DNA of 64,000 nt, from contig NZ_ALJF01000008.1 of NCBI RefSeq assembly GCF_000300855.1, forward strand, positions 62,001 through 126,000, read 5' to 3'. The translations under genes were made by a program, and so were the position numbers. A model generated the notes under the pieces. The model made no database searches. It was not told the origin of the DNA and saw only the letters and a program-made list of their open reading frames with translations. Shown here piece by piece: positions 9,037 through 18,401 of the stretch (within the stretch, counting starts at the first letter, position 1; each line of letters opens with the position of its first letter). Source of the stretch: Agrobacterium albertimagni AOL15. Its GTDB lineage: Bacteria; Pseudomonadota; Alphaproteobacteria; Rhizobiales; Rhizobiaceae.

Positions 9037-9831
9037 ATGCACCAGTATCACGACCTTCTGCGCCACGTTCTGGAGACCGGCAGCGATCGCGGCGACCGCA
9101 CGGGCACCGGCACCCGGTCCGTATTCGGTTACCAGATGCGCTTCGATCTGGCGGAAGGCTTTCCGGTCATCACGACAAAACGGCTGCATCTGAAGTCGAT
9201 CATTCACGAGCTGCTCTGGTTCCTGAAGGGCGATACAAATATCCGCTACCTCAAGGAAAACGGCGTCAGCATCTGGGACGAATGGGCCGATGAGAATGGC
9301 GATCTCGGTCCTGTCTACGGTGCACAGTGGCGCTCTTGGCCTGACTATGACGGCGGACATATCGACCAGATGGTGAAGCTCATCGAAAGCATCAAGAAAA
9401 ACCCGAATTCGCGCCGCCACATCGTCACGGCCTGGAACCCGGCGCTGGTCGACGAGATGGCACTTCCGCCCTGCCACTGCCTCTTCCAATTTTACGTGGC
9501 CGATGGCCGCCTGTCCTGCCAGCTCTATCAGCGCTCGGCCGACATCTTCCTCGGCGTGCCCTTCAACATCGCCTCTTACGCGCTGCTGACCCTGATGATT
9601 GCGCAGGTGACCGGGCTCGAGCCGGGAGACTTTGTCCATACGCTGGGCGACGCCCATCTCTATGCCAATCATTTCGATCAGGCAAAGCTTCAGCTGACAC
9701 GCACGCCAAAGGCGTTGCCGGTCATGAAGCTCAATCCCGACGTCAAGGACCTGTTTTCCTTCGCGTATGACGACTTCACCCTGATCGGCTATGAGGCCGA
9801 TGCAAGCATCAAGGCGCCGATTGCCGTCTGA
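9037..9831 (+). CDS. thyA: Thymidylate synthase
   Basis: Converts dUMP to dTMP with methylenetetrahydrofolate, yielding dihydrofolate. The 264 residues equal the length of the E. coli enzyme. Visible signatures are [11 protein letters not shown] near the N-terminus (folate/phosphate loop), the catalytic Cys146 in [12 protein letters not shown], the phosphate-binding [13 protein letters not shown] and the C-terminal region ending KAPIAV, which closes over the active site. The gene is followed by folA 22 nt later, the usual pairing, because dihydrofolate reductase regenerates the folate oxidised here. Confidence 0.98.
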   Translation: MHQYHDLLRHVLETGSDRGDRTGTGTRSVFGYQMRFDLAEGFPVITTKRLHLKSIIHELLWFLKGDTNIRYLKENGVSIWDEWADENGDLGPVYGAQWRSWPDYDGGHIDQMVKLIESIKKNPNSRRHIVTAWNPALVDEMALPPCHCLFQFYVADGRLSCQLYQRSADIFLGVPFNIASYALLTLMIAQVTGLEPGDFVHTLGDAHLYANHFDQAKLQLTRTPKALPVMKLNPDVKDLFSFAYDDFTLIGYEADASIKAPIAV

Positions 9832-9853
9832 CGGTGCGGTGAACGGGTTCGGC

Positions 9854-10375
9854 ATGGCTGACATCAAGACCGTCATCATTGTTGCCGTGTCGCGGAACGG
9901 GATCATTGGCCGCGACGGCGACATGCCGTGGAAGCTTTCGACGGACCTGAAACGCTTCAAGGCGCTCAGCATGGGCAAGCCGTTGGTGATGGGACGCAAG
10001 ACCTTCGAGTCCGTCGGGTCGAAACCGCTGCCTGGGCGGCCGCATATCATCGTCAGCCGCAGTCAGGCCTTCGACATGCCGGGCGTCGAAACCGTGAAGA
10101 GCCTTGACGAAGCTCTCGAACGGGGCAGGGCGATTGCGGCCGAGATCGGCGTGGACGAGGTGTGCGTCGTGGGTGGTGGCGAGATCTACCGCCAGGCACT
10201 TGAGTTTGCCGATCTCCTGTATGTCACCCATGTCGAGACGGTCGTGGATGGGGATACTTCGTTTCCGGCGATCGATCCCGCGGTTTTCGAATGTGTCGAG
10301 GAAACCGTCATTCCGGCCGGCGACAGGGACAATTACCCCACACGCTACGCGATATACCGTCGCAGGGCCGCCTGA
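9854..10375 (+). CDS. folA: Dihydrofolate reductase
   Basis: Reduces dihydrofolate to tetrahydrofolate with NADPH, the partner reaction of ThyA just upstream. The start at MADIKTVIIVAVSRNG is chosen because the family begins there; the open frame extends back into thyA but that part is not DHFR-like. Motifs: GIIGRDGDMPWKLSTDLKRFK with the Trp of the Met20-type loop and the catalytic acid at Asp31, VMGRKTFESVG (NADPH binding), and VVGGGEIYRQAL near residue 100. 173 residues, normal for chromosomal DHFR. Probably co-transcribed with thyA. Confidence 0.96.
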   Translation: MADIKTVIIVAVSRNGIIGRDGDMPWKLSTDLKRFKALSMGKPLVMGRKTFESVGSKPLPGRPHIIVSRSQAFDMPGVETVKSLDEALERGRAIAAEIGVDEVCVVGGGEIYRQALEFADLLYVTHVETVVDGDTSFPAIDPAVFECVEETVIPAGDRDNYPTRYAIYRRRAA

Positions 10376-10421
10376 TAACGCAAAATTTGCCCTGTCCGAA
10401 GAAGAAGTTGGCCTCCTCGCG

Positions 10422-10450
10422 TTGAAAGCAGGGGCTCCGACACCTATAAC
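10422..10450 (+). promoter_or_regulatory. Promoter upstream of hflK
   Basis: TTGAAA and TATAAC are exactly 17 nt apart, about 80 nt before the hflK start. The extended sequence (GTTGAAAG ... CACCTATA) also resembles the RpoH heat-shock pattern CTTGAAA ... CCCCATNT, which would suit a membrane quality-control operon. Sigma-factor assignment is inference. Confidence 0.5.
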
Positions 10451-10527
10451 CCTGTGGAACCTCATGCATGTCGGTCGATCGGCCAGCGGGCGGGGGACTT
10501 GGGAGCTTTTACAGCAAAGAGGTATTG

Positions 10528-11661
10528 ATGCCCTGGAGCAATCAAAACGGCGGCGGCGGCGGTCCTTGGGGCGGCGGCGGCGGCGGCGGTAACAATCAGG
10601 GCCCCTGGGGGCAGGGGCCAAACCGGCCACGCGGAAACGGCGGTGGCGGCGGTGGCAATCAGCCCCCGGATCTGGAGGATCTGATCCGCAGAGGTCAGGA
10701 TCGACTGAAGAACGTCGTGCCCGGCGGGTTCAACGGCGGTGCATTCGTGATCGTCGGTATCGTGCTGGTCGCCTTCTGGGCGATGCAGGCCGTCTATACG
10801 GTTCAGCCGGACGAGCGCGGCGTGGAACTGCGCTTCGGCAAGCCGAAGGAAGAAATCTCGATGCCGGGCCTGCATTTCCATCTCTGGCCGATCGAATCGG
10901 TCGAGATCGTCAAGGTCACCGAGCAGCAGCAAAACATCGGCAGCCGTCCGACGTCGAACAATCCTGGCGCCGGCCTGATGCTCAGCGGCGATCAGAACAT
11001 CGTCAGCGTCCAGTTCTCGGTGCTCTACACCGTGTCGGACCCGCAGTCCTATCTCTTCAACCTCGAAGATCCGACCCAGACCCTGCAGCAGGTGTCCGAG
11101 AGCGCCATGCGTGAAGTGGTCGGTCGTCGTCCGGCCCAGGATGTCTTCCGCGACAACCGCGAACAGATCTCCACCCAGGTTCGTGACATCATCCAGGGCA
11201 CCATGGACACCTATGGTGCCGGCATCGCGATCAACGCGGTTCCGATCGAAGACGCGGCTCCGCCGCGCGAAGTGGCCGAAGCCTTCGAAGAAGTGCAGCG
11301 CGCCCAGCAGGACGAAGACCGCTTCGTCGAAGAAGCCAACCAGTACGCCAACCAGCGTCTCGGTCAGGCACGAGGCCAGGCCGCTCAGATCCGCGAAGAG
11401 GCAGCCGCCTACAAGGATCAGGTCGTCAAGGAAGCCGAGGGTGAGGCGCAGCGCTTCATCTCGATCTACGACGAATACGTCAAGGCGCCCGACGTGACCC
11501 GTCAGCGCATCTATCTGGAGACCATGGAGAACGTTCTGCGTAACTCGAACAAGGTCATCATGGGCGACCAGCAGGGTGTCGTGCCTTACCTGCCGCTCAA
11601 CGAACTTATGCGTCAGCCGGGCAACCAGGGCGCAGGCCAGTCTACGACGGGAGGGAACTGA
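10528..11661 (+). CDS. hflK: FtsH protease modulator HflK
   Basis: SPFH/prohibitin-family membrane protein that forms a large complex with HflC around the FtsH protease and controls its access to membrane substrates. The start is MPWSNQNGGGG because AAAGAGGT lies 5 nt upstream; an upstream in-frame start has no such site. Residues 1-46 are Gly/Pro/Trp/Asn-rich cytoplasmic sequence, residues about 71-90 the single membrane helix, then the SPFH domain (about 90-260) and a helical Ala/Glu/Gln-rich coiled coil (about 260-345). 377 residues. Spaced one nucleotide from hflC, so clearly one operon. Confidence 0.96.
   Translation: MPWSNQNGGGGGPWGGGGGGGNNQGPWGQGPNRPRGNGGGGGGNQPPDLEDLIRRGQDRLKNVVPGGFNGGAFVIVGIVLVAFWAMQAVYTVQPDERGVELRFGKPKEEISMPGLHFHLWPIESVEIVKVTEQQQNIGSRPTSNNPGAGLMLSGDQNIVSVQFSVLYTVSDPQSYLFNLEDPTQTLQQVSESAMREVVGRRPAQDVFRDNREQISTQVRDIIQGTMDTYGAGIAINAVPIEDAAPPREVAEAFEEVQRAQQDEDRFVEEANQYANQRLGQARGQAAQIREEAAAYKDQVVKEAEGEAQRFISIYDEYVKAPDVTRQRIYLETMENVLRNSNKVIMGDQQGVVPYLPLNELMRQPGNQGAGQSTTGGN
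10548..10587 (+). repeat. GGC trinucleotide runs in hflK
   Basis: Two short microsatellites, five CGG units at 10548-10562 and six GGC units at 10570-10587, encode the Gly runs of the HflK N-terminus. Slippage would change length in steps of one codon and keep the frame. Confidence 0.8.
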
Positions 11662-11662
11662 C

Positions 11663-12616
11663 ATGCAGAACCGTGTTCCCTATTTCCTCGCCGCTTTGGC
11701 CGTCGCACTGTTCTTGGCCTATTCGTCGATCTTTGTGGTCAACGAGCGTGAGCAGGCCATCGTCCTGCGCTTCGGTCAGATCCAGGATGTGAAGAACGAG
11801 CCGGGCCTCTATTTCAAGCTGCCCTTCGCCTTCATCGATGCCGACCGCGTGCAATATGTCGAGGACCGCGCCCTGCGCTTCGATCTGCCTGACATCCGTG
11901 TTCAGGTCCGTGGCGGTGCGTTCTATGAGGTCGATGCATTCGCGGTCTATCGCATCACCGACGCACGGCGCTTCCGTGAAACGGTGTCGGCCGACCGAGA
12001 AGCTGCGGAATCGCGTCTTCGTACCCGTCTCGATGCCGCACTTCGCCGCGTCTACGGTCTTCGCAACTTCGACGCAGCGCTCTCCGAAGAGCGTGGCTCG
12101 ATGATGTCCGACGTTCGCAACGATCTCCAGGCAGCGGCTGAAAGCCTCGGCCTACAGGTCACCGACGTCCGCATTCGTCGTACCGACCTGACGCAGGAAG
12201 TCTCGCAGCAGACCTTCGAGCGCATGAAGGCCGAGCGTCTCGCCGAAGCCGAACTGATCCGTGCGCGTGGTAACGAAGAAAGCCAGCGTCGCCGGGCAAT
12301 CGCCGACCGTCAGGTCGTCGAGTTGCAGGCCGGAGCGCAGCGCGATTCGGAAATCCTGCGTGGTGAAGGCGATGCCGAGCGTAACAGCATCTTCGCCGAT
12401 GCCTTCCAGCGCGACCCGGCCTTCTTCGAGTTCTATCGCTCGATGCGCGCCTATGTCGGTTCGCTGAGCAATCAGGGCACGACGATGGTGCTGTCGCCCG
12501 ACAGCGACTTCTTCCGCTTCTTCAACAGCGGAGCGGGTACGGGCAACTCGGCGACGCCGACACCTGCCCCTGCTGCCCAGCAACCGGCTACGCCGCCGGC
12601 ACCTGCCGGCAACTGA
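11663..12616 (+). CDS. hflC: FtsH protease modulator HflC
   Basis: Partner of HflK in the HflKC complex that encloses FtsH. The ATG at MQNRVPYFLAAL follows GGGAGGGAA by 5 nt, which fixes the start; the frame is open further back inside hflK but without family similarity. Residues about 6-25 are the membrane anchor, then IFVVNEREQAIVLRFGQI opens the SPFH domain (to about residue 200). A long helix with EAELIRARGNEESQRRRAIADRQ follows, and the last 30 residues are Ala/Pro/Thr-rich. 317 residues, normal size. Confidence 0.96.
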   Translation: MQNRVPYFLAALAVALFLAYSSIFVVNEREQAIVLRFGQIQDVKNEPGLYFKLPFAFIDADRVQYVEDRALRFDLPDIRVQVRGGAFYEVDAFAVYRITDARRFRETVSADREAAESRLRTRLDAALRRVYGLRNFDAALSEERGSMMSDVRNDLQAAAESLGLQVTDVRIRRTDLTQEVSQQTFERMKAERLAEAELIRARGNEESQRRRAIADRQVVELQAGAQRDSEILRGEGDAERNSIFADAFQRDPAFFEFYRSMRAYVGSLSNQGTTMVLSPDSDFFRFFNSGAGTGNSATPTPAPAAQQPATPPAPAGN

Positions 12617-12620
12617 CATC

Positions 12621-12806
12621 ATGGACGACCTGCTCGCAGGTATCGCCATATTCCTGATCATCGAGGGGCTGGCCTATGCGCTGGCCCCTCGTTTTCTTGT
12701 GCGCATGGCGCGGCTTCTGCCACAGATTCCGGAGGATCAGCTCCGGTTGCTTGGCCTCACCGCGATCACCACGGGCGTGGCAATCGTCTGGTGGGTGCGC
12801 GCCTGA
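12621..12806 (+). CDS. DUF2065 (YjeT-like) small membrane protein
   Basis: A 61-residue protein with two hydrophobic helices (about residues 5-25 and 43-58) joined by a short Arg-rich, Pro-containing loop (FLVRMARLLPQIPEDQLRLLGL). This is the DUF2065/YjeT pattern, and genes of this family commonly follow hflKC. It starts 4 nt after the hflC stop and is surely in the same operon. Function unknown; the context suggests a role with HflKC or FtsH. Confidence 0.85.
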   Translation: MDDLLAGIAIFLIIEGLAYALAPRFLVRMARLLPQIPEDQLRLLGLTAITTGVAIVWWVRA

Positions 12807-12916
12807 CAAGATGTGGTCGCAAGTTGAGGTTAGATCTCTTCCGGCAATTGTGATTTTCCCTCAGCCCATTCCGCCTTATGTTCACTCAGACTCCAGACAA
12901 TCCAGTGAGGAAGCCG

Positions 12917-14512
12917 ATGATGAAACCTGCCCGCGCGTCGCGAATGATTCTCTCGGCGCTTCTCACGGGAACGGCCGTGACCGTCGGTGCCGTGGCGTCG
13001 CCCATCCCGGCGGTGGCGCAGCAAGGGCCTGAATCCGTTGCGGATCTCGCGAGCGGCCTGCTCGGTGCCGTCGTCAATATCTCGACGTCGCAAAGCGTTG
13101 CCGAAGAGGGCGAGGGGCCGCGTCCGCAGGTTCCGGAGGGCTCGCCCTTCCAGGAGTTGTTCGAAGACTTCTACCGTAACCGCGAGGGCGGGGGCACGAG
13201 CAACAAGGTGAACTCGCTCGGCTCCGGCTTTGTGATCGACCCGACGGGCTTCATCGTCACCAACAATCACGTGATCGAAAATGCCGACGATATCGAGGTC
13301 ATTTTCTCCGACGGTTCGAAGCTGAAGGCGAAGCTGATCGGCACCGACACGAAGACTGACCTGTCCGTTCTCAAGGTCGAGCCGCCGCAGCCGCTGACGG
13401 CCGTGAAGTTCGGCGATTCGACGAAGATGCGCATCGGCGACTGGGTCATGGCGATCGGCAATCCGTTCGGCCTCGGAGGCTCGGTCACCGTCGGCATCAT
13501 TTCGGCGAGCGGCCGCAACATCAATGCCGGCCCCTATGACAACTTCATCCAGACGGATGCGGCGATCAACAAGGGCAATTCCGGTGGACCGCTGTTCAAC
13601 ATGAGCGGCGAGGTGATCGGGATCAACACCGCCATCATATCGCCGAGCGGTGGCTCGATCGGTATCGGTTTTGCCGTGCCGACGGAGTTGGCGGAGAACA
13701 TCGTCAACCAGTTGATCGAGTTTGGCGAAACGCGTCGTGGCTGGCTCGGTGTTCGCATCCAGCCGGTTTCCGACGAGGTTGCACAGAGCCTGAATATCGA
13801 CCGCGCCCGTGGCGCCCTGATCAGCGGCATTGTCGAAGGTGGCCCTGTCGCCAATGGCCCAATCCAGGTCGGCGACATCATCACGCGCTTCAATGGACGC
13901 GCGATTTCCGAGACCCGCGACCTCACCCGTATCGTGGCCGAAAGTCCGATCGGTGAACCGCTCGACGTGGTCATCCTGCGAGACGGACAGGAACAGACGG
14001 TGAAGGTGACCCTCGGGCGTCTTGATGACGACGAGGTCGCGAGCAACGAGACGGATCCAGAAACCACTGTCGAGCCCGACGAGGAAGGCACGGCACCCGA
14101 CGGCGATCAGCAGGCGCCGGCAGAGCCGCCGGCCGGCGAGGAGGCTCCCGATGGCGAAGAGCAGGGCGAGGCTCCGGCGATGCCCGATCAGGCCGAACAG
14201 AGCGCGCCCGTGACCGAAGGGCTGATCGGCGTGGAGCTGACCGCGCTGACGGACGCGAACCGTGTGAGCTTCTCGATTGCCGAGGGCGTCGAAGGCGTTC
14301 TGATCACCCGCGTGCTTCCCGGCTCCAAGGCCGAAGGCAAGGGGCTGAAGGTCGGCGAAGTGATCGTCGAGGTCGCCCAGGAATTCATGAAGACGCCGCA
14401 GCAGGTTGCCGAAAAGCTCACCAACATCAAGGGCGAGGGGCGCCGCAGCGGCTATCTGATGATCGCCGACAAGGACGGCAACCTTCGTCTCGTGGCTGTT
14501 CCACTCGAATAG
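12917..14512 (+). CDS. degP: Do-family periplasmic serine protease, DegP/MucD-like
   Basis: Periplasmic protease/chaperone that degrades misfolded envelope proteins. The ATG ATG at 12917 is preceded by GTGAGG; an in-frame ATG 39 nt upstream is less likely. Residues 1-35 form a signal peptide ending AVAQ. The trypsin-like domain has His118 (TNNHVIENAD), Asp148 (TKTDLSVL) and Ser222 (KGNSGGPLF). PDZ1 runs from about 290 to 370. An unusually acidic, Pro-rich linker (about 375-440) separates it from a second PDZ-like domain at the C-terminus. It lies 110 nt after the hflKC cluster on the same strand, a conserved pairing in alphaproteobacteria. 531 residues. Confidence 0.94.
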   Translation: MMKPARASRMILSALLTGTAVTVGAVASPIPAVAQQGPESVADLASGLLGAVVNISTSQSVAEEGEGPRPQVPEGSPFQELFEDFYRNREGGGTSNKVNSLGSGFVIDPTGFIVTNNHVIENADDIEVIFSDGSKLKAKLIGTDTKTDLSVLKVEPPQPLTAVKFGDSTKMRIGDWVMAIGNPFGLGGSVTVGIISASGRNINAGPYDNFIQTDAAINKGNSGGPLFNMSGEVIGINTAIISPSGGSIGIGFAVPTELAENIVNQLIEFGETRRGWLGVRIQPVSDEVAQSLNIDRARGALISGIVEGGPVANGPIQVGDIITRFNGRAISETRDLTRIVAESPIGEPLDVVILRDGQEQTVKVTLGRLDDDEVASNETDPETTVEPDEEGTAPDGDQQAPAEPPAGEEAPDGEEQGEAPAMPDQAEQSAPVTEGLIGVELTALTDANRVSFSIAEGVEGVLITRVLPGSKAEGKGLKVGEVIVEVAQEFMKTPQQVAEKLTNIKGEGRRSGYLMIADKDGNLRLVAVPLE

Positions 14513-14513
14513 T

Positions 14514-16889
14514 TCAGGCGTAAAGCCGCTCGACCGAGATGCTGTTCTGTCTCAAATACTCCTCGAACTGGTCGACCGGCATCGGTCGTCCAGCGAGGAA
14601 GCCTTGGATTTCGCCGCAGCCCATCTGCCGCAAAAGGTCGAACTGACCTCTGGTTTCGACCCCTTCTGCAGCAACGCTCATGCGCAGGTCACGCGCAAGA
14701 CGGATCACGGCGTCGACGATGGCGCGGCTGTCGGCATTGGTCTCGAGGTCCGAAATGAAGGACTGGTCGATCTTCAATTTGTCGAAGCGATACTGGCGAA
14801 GGTAGCTCAAGGAGGAGAAGCCCGTGCCAAAGTCGTCGAGCGCGATGCGAAGCCCGAGCCGCGACAGGCAGGCAAGCGTTTGTTCGACGCCGATCGCCTT
14901 TTCCATCAGCAGACTTTCCGTCACTTCCAGTTCAAGACGATGGGCGGGAAGACCGTTCTGTTTCAGCGCGCCTTCAACCAGAGGCAGGAGCCCCGGACTG
15001 AGAAACTGGCGAGAGGACAGATTGACGGCGACGCGGATGTGGTCCGGCCAGTTGACCGCGTGCTTGCAGGCCTGGCGCAGGACCCAGCTGCCGATGGCGC
15101 CGATCTGGCCGGTTTCCTCGGCGATCGGAATGAATTCGCCGGGGCTGATCGCGCCGAGTGTGGGGTGGTTCCAGCGTAACAGCGCCTCGGCACAGACCAC
15201 CTGACGGCTTTGCGCATCGACCAGGGGCTGGAAGTGCACGGTCAGGCTCTCCTGCGTGACGGCGAGCGAGAGTTCCTGTTCGATCAGATTGCGGCGCCGC
15301 GCGGCAGCATCCAGCGAACTGTCGAAGAAGCGGTACCGGTTACGTCCGTCTGTCTTGGCCCGGTAGAGGGCAAGATCTGCATTGCGCATCAACTGGTCCG
15401 GATCAGTGCCATCGATCGGGGCGCAGGCAATGCCGATGCTGACGCCGACATGGGCCGTGCCGCAGCGAAGGCTGATCGGCTTGCTGAGGCTTTCGATGAT
15501 GCGGGAGGCGAGGCTCGCGGCGCTCTGCGGATCGTCGCCGGTCACATGCAGGATCGCAAACTCATCACCGCCAATGCGCGCCAGCGTGTCGCTCTCGCCG
15601 CGCACCTGGCTCAGAATGCTGGCAATGGAGCGCAGCAGTTCGTCCCCGCCGGCATGGCCGAAATTGTCGTTGATATGCTTGAAGCGGTCGAGATCCAGCA
15701 GCAGGACGGAGAACGGATCGCCGAAGCGTTCGTGACGCGACACTGCGCGCTCGAAATCCTCGGAGAGGAGAACCCGGTTGCCGACTTCCGTCAACGGATC
15801 GTGGCGGGCCATGTGTTCGATCCGCAGCCGGCTTTCACGGCTTGCGGTGACATCTCGGCCAACTCCGCGATAGCCGCAGAACTGTCCGGTCTCGTCCTGG
15901 ATCGCCTTTGCGGTCAGCGACCAGATCGCCAGTTCGCCCCCCAGTTCGACACAGATGTCCTGATCACGGAAGGACTGGCGCGCCTCCAGACAGGTAATGA
16001 AGTTCTCCTTGCAATCCATGCCCTCGACCCCAACTTCGGCGAAGGGCATGATCCCGGTCAGCGGCTTGCCGATCACCATGGCTTCCGGCACCTGCATCTG
16101 ATCGTAGAAGCGGCTGGAGGCACGAACGAGGTTGAGCTTCTCGTCGGTGCCCCACAACCAGTCCGCGGCGTTCTCTTCGAAATCGTTCAGCAGGAGATTG
16201 ATGACGTCCCGCTGCTCGTCGGCCGCAAGTTTGGCCCGGACGCGCTCCGTAAGGCTTCGACAGACCGCCAGCGACGAGCGGATGATGATCGCGGCAAAGA
16301 TCAGGTAGAGGACGAAGAGGTAGGCGCCGACAATGGTCGGATCGCGGGAGAGGGCGATTGCCGCGCCGACGGCAACGGTGCTGCAGAAGACGATCGACGC
16401 CGGCGGAATGGTCGCCAGTGCGAAGCCGCCGCCGCCGGCCATGCCGACGGTGAGGGCGATCAGCACCATGCGCTGCGTTTCGTCGGCTATGTGATAGGCC
16501 GCCACATCGAGGGCTGCCCAGAAGCCGCTTAGGATCGCGGCATAGATGATCGCGCGAACTGTCCCGCGCAGGCTTGCACGCTCGCGCATACCTCGCTTGC
16601 GATTGCGCCACCAGGAAAGGCTCGTATAGACCGCCACAATCAGGATCAGGCCGCATATCACATAGACTTCGGTCGCGGAGGGGCTGCCGTAAAAGGCGAA
16701 GACTGTCAGGATCGCGTTGCAGAGGTTTGCCGCCATCATCCAAGGCGTGCTGGCGCCGACGACCGCCAGTCGTACCGCACGGATACGCTCGGCCTCTTCC
16801 TCCGTCTGGTTGCCTTCACCAAGACGCAGAAAGCGGTCGTACAGGCTCACAATCGGTGCCGCGACATGCGCGGAAAACATCTTCTGCAT
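14514..16889 (-). CDS. Membrane PAS-GGDEF-EAL cyclic-di-GMP enzyme
   Basis: Makes or breaks the second messenger c-di-GMP. Order: an N-terminal membrane region with about six helices (residues 40-205), a PAS-like sensor (about 235-350), a GGDEF domain with intact active-site GGDEF at 440-444, and an EAL domain with intact EAL at 568-570 followed by LRWNHP. Because both motifs are intact it may be bifunctional; in many such proteins the phosphodiesterase dominates and GGDEF acts as a GTP sensor. The IDGTDPDQLMRNADLALYRAK segment is the usual end of GGDEF domains. It converges on degP with one nucleotide between stop codons. Stand-alone gene of 791 codons. Confidence 0.93.
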   Translation of the reverse strand: MQKMFSAHVAAPIVSLYDRFLRLGEGNQTEEEAERIRAVRLAVVGASTPWMMAANLCNAILTVFAFYGSPSATEVYVICGLILIVAVYTSLSWWRNRKRGMRERASLRGTVRAIIYAAILSGFWAALDVAAYHIADETQRMVLIALTVGMAGGGGFALATIPPASIVFCSTVAVGAAIALSRDPTIVGAYLFVLYLIFAAIIIRSSLAVCRSLTERVRAKLAADEQRDVINLLLNDFEENAADWLWGTDEKLNLVRASSRFYDQMQVPEAMVIGKPLTGIMPFAEVGVEGMDCKENFITCLEARQSFRDQDICVELGGELAIWSLTAKAIQDETGQFCGYRGVGRDVTASRESRLRIEHMARHDPLTEVGNRVLLSEDFERAVSRHERFGDPFSVLLLDLDRFKHINDNFGHAGGDELLRSIASILSQVRGESDTLARIGGDEFAILHVTGDDPQSAASLASRIIESLSKPISLRCGTAHVGVSIGIACAPIDGTDPDQLMRNADLALYRAKTDGRNRYRFFDSSLDAAARRRNLIEQELSLAVTQESLTVHFQPLVDAQSRQVVCAEALLRWNHPTLGAISPGEFIPIAEETGQIGAIGSWVLRQACKHAVNWPDHIRVAVNLSSRQFLSPGLLPLVEGALKQNGLPAHRLELEVTESLLMEKAIGVEQTLACLSRLGLRIALDDFGTGFSSLSYLRQYRFDKLKIDQSFISDLETNADSRAIVDAVIRLARDLRMSVAAEGVETRGQFDLLRQMGCGEIQGFLAGRPMPVDQFEEYLRQNSISVERLYA

Positions 16890-16946
16890 ACAGCGATTTG
16901 TAGCAGATACATTTTAAGTCTGCGTAAATTAGGAATATCATCTTGT

Positions 16947-17501
16947 TCAGATCGGGGTGGAATCGAACTGAGTTCTGAACAATACATGCCGCTTCAGGTG
17001 CGGATGCGTGTCAGGCACCTTGGGATGATCGAAATCCTGGCCAGCCAGACGCTGCATGCCGATCCGTTGCATGACGGCTGTCGACCGATGATTGGCGCCG
17101 ACGGCAAAGGCGTAGACTGTCTGCAGATGTAGGTCGGTGCGTGCGTATTCGATCAGGCGGGATGCCGCTTCGGTGACGTAGCCGCGGCCCCAGAAGCGGG
17201 TGGCCAAACGCCAGCCGATCTCGATTGCTCCCTCGGGCAGGATGCCGGGTAAGTCCACGGGTGAGAGGCCGCAGAAGCCCATTGCCTCGTTTGTGGTCCG
17301 ATCGGCGAGCGCGTAGAATCCAAGGCCCGTTTCACTGATCATGTCCCGGTTCCGGTCGAACAGGGTGTCGCATTCCGCATGGGAGCGGCGGAACGGGAAG
17401 AACTCCATGACCTTTTCGTCGCGGTTGATCTCGTAGAAGAGGTTGCGATCCTCATCCTGCCAGTTGCGCAGGATCAGTCGCTTCGTCTCGACGATCAGCA
17501 T
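16947..17501 (-). CDS. GNAT family N-acetyltransferase (RimJ/RimL type)
   Basis: Transfers an acetyl group from acetyl-CoA to an amine; the substrate is unknown. The 184 residues begin with ETKRLILRNWQDEDRN, the usual start of the RimJ/RimL subgroup (Acetyltransf_3). The acetyl-CoA-binding segment is EIGWRLATRFWGRGYVTEAASRL (about residues 93-115), and NHRSTAVMQRIGMQR is the typical C-terminal helix. It is 9 nt downstream of serB on the same strand and may be co-transcribed with it. Ribosomal-protein acetylation or antibiotic inactivation are both possible. Confidence 0.87.
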   Translation of the reverse strand: MLIVETKRLILRNWQDEDRNLFYEINRDEKVMEFFPFRRSHAECDTLFDRNRDMISETGLGFYALADRTTNEAMGFCGLSPVDLPGILPEGAIEIGWRLATRFWGRGYVTEAASRLIEYARTDLHLQTVYAFAVGANHRSTAVMQRIGMQRLAGQDFDHPKVPDTHPHLKRHVLFRTQFDSTPI

Positions 17502-17510
17502 GATCAGCCC

Positions 17511-18401
17511 TTATGCGGTCACGAAGTCCGACTTGCGGTAGCCCTGCAGATAGAGAAGGGCGGTGAGGTCGCCGTGGTCGATGCGGATCTTCGCTTCAGC
17601 GGCCACGGCCGGCTTGGCATGCAGAGCGACACCGGAGCCGGCGATGCCGAGCATGCCCAGATCATTGGCGCCGTCGCCGACGGCAATCGTTTCGTTCGGG
17701 CTGATGCCGAGGCGGTTTGTGATGTCGAGCAGGGAATCCACCTTGGCCTGCTTGCCGAGGATCGGTTCGGCGACCTCGCCGGTCAGGACGCCGTCTTCTT
17801 CGATCAAGATATTGGCGCGGTTCTCATCGAAGCCGAGCATCGCGGCGATCGGGCCTGTGAAGACGGTGAAGCCACCGGAAACAAGCGCGGTGTAACCGCC
17901 TCTTGCCTTCATCGTCGCGATCAGTTCCTTGCCGCCCGGGGTCAGAGTGATGCGCTTGGCGATCACCTCGCCGACCACCGAGATCGGCAAACCCTTCAAC
18001 AGCGCCACGCGCTCGCGCAGGGCGGGCTCGAAGGCGATCTCGCCGTTCATGGCCCGGGCCGTGATCTGGGAGACCTTGTCCTTCAGGCCGACCTCGGCTG
18101 CGAGCTCGTCGATGCATTCCTGGCCGATCATCGTCGAATCCATGTCGGCGATCAGGAAGGACTTACGGCGAGTGTCGGCATCCTGGACCGCGACGTCGAC
18201 GGGCTGCCCCGCCAGCACCTGACGCAGAGCGCCTTCGGCCTTGATCGGATCGGTGCCATCGGGAAGCGGGATGTCGCAGGCGATCCCGTCGGCCAGCCAG
18301 TAGAGGCGCGAAGACGCGACGGCATCCGCAGCCTTCTCACCGAGGGCGGGGCTCAGAACAGGGTTTGACGGATTGGCGACAAGCGTGGCAACCAAGGCCA
18401 T
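17511..18401 (-). CDS. serB: Phosphoserine phosphatase
   Basis: HAD-superfamily enzyme for the last step of serine synthesis, phosphoserine to serine. The start is MALVATLVANPSNPVL; AGGA lies about 10 nt upstream, and the open extension before it lies inside miaA. Residues 1-80 form the N-terminal regulatory part common to proteobacterial SerB; the HAD core begins with LIADMDSTMIGQE (catalytic DxDxT), followed by LVSGGFTVF and GDGANDLGMLGIAGSGVA (the motif with the Mg-binding acids). 296 residues. Its 5' end touches that of miaA on the other strand. Confidence 0.96.
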   Translation of the reverse strand: MALVATLVANPSNPVLSPALGEKAADAVASSRLYWLADGIACDIPLPDGTDPIKAEGALRQVLAGQPVDVAVQDADTRRKSFLIADMDSTMIGQECIDELAAEVGLKDKVSQITARAMNGEIAFEPALRERVALLKGLPISVVGEVIAKRITLTPGGKELIATMKARGGYTALVSGGFTVFTGPIAAMLGFDENRANILIEEDGVLTGEVAEPILGKQAKVDSLLDITNRLGISPNETIAVGDGANDLGMLGIAGSGVALHAKPAVAAEAKIRIDHGDLTALLYLQGYRKSDFVTA

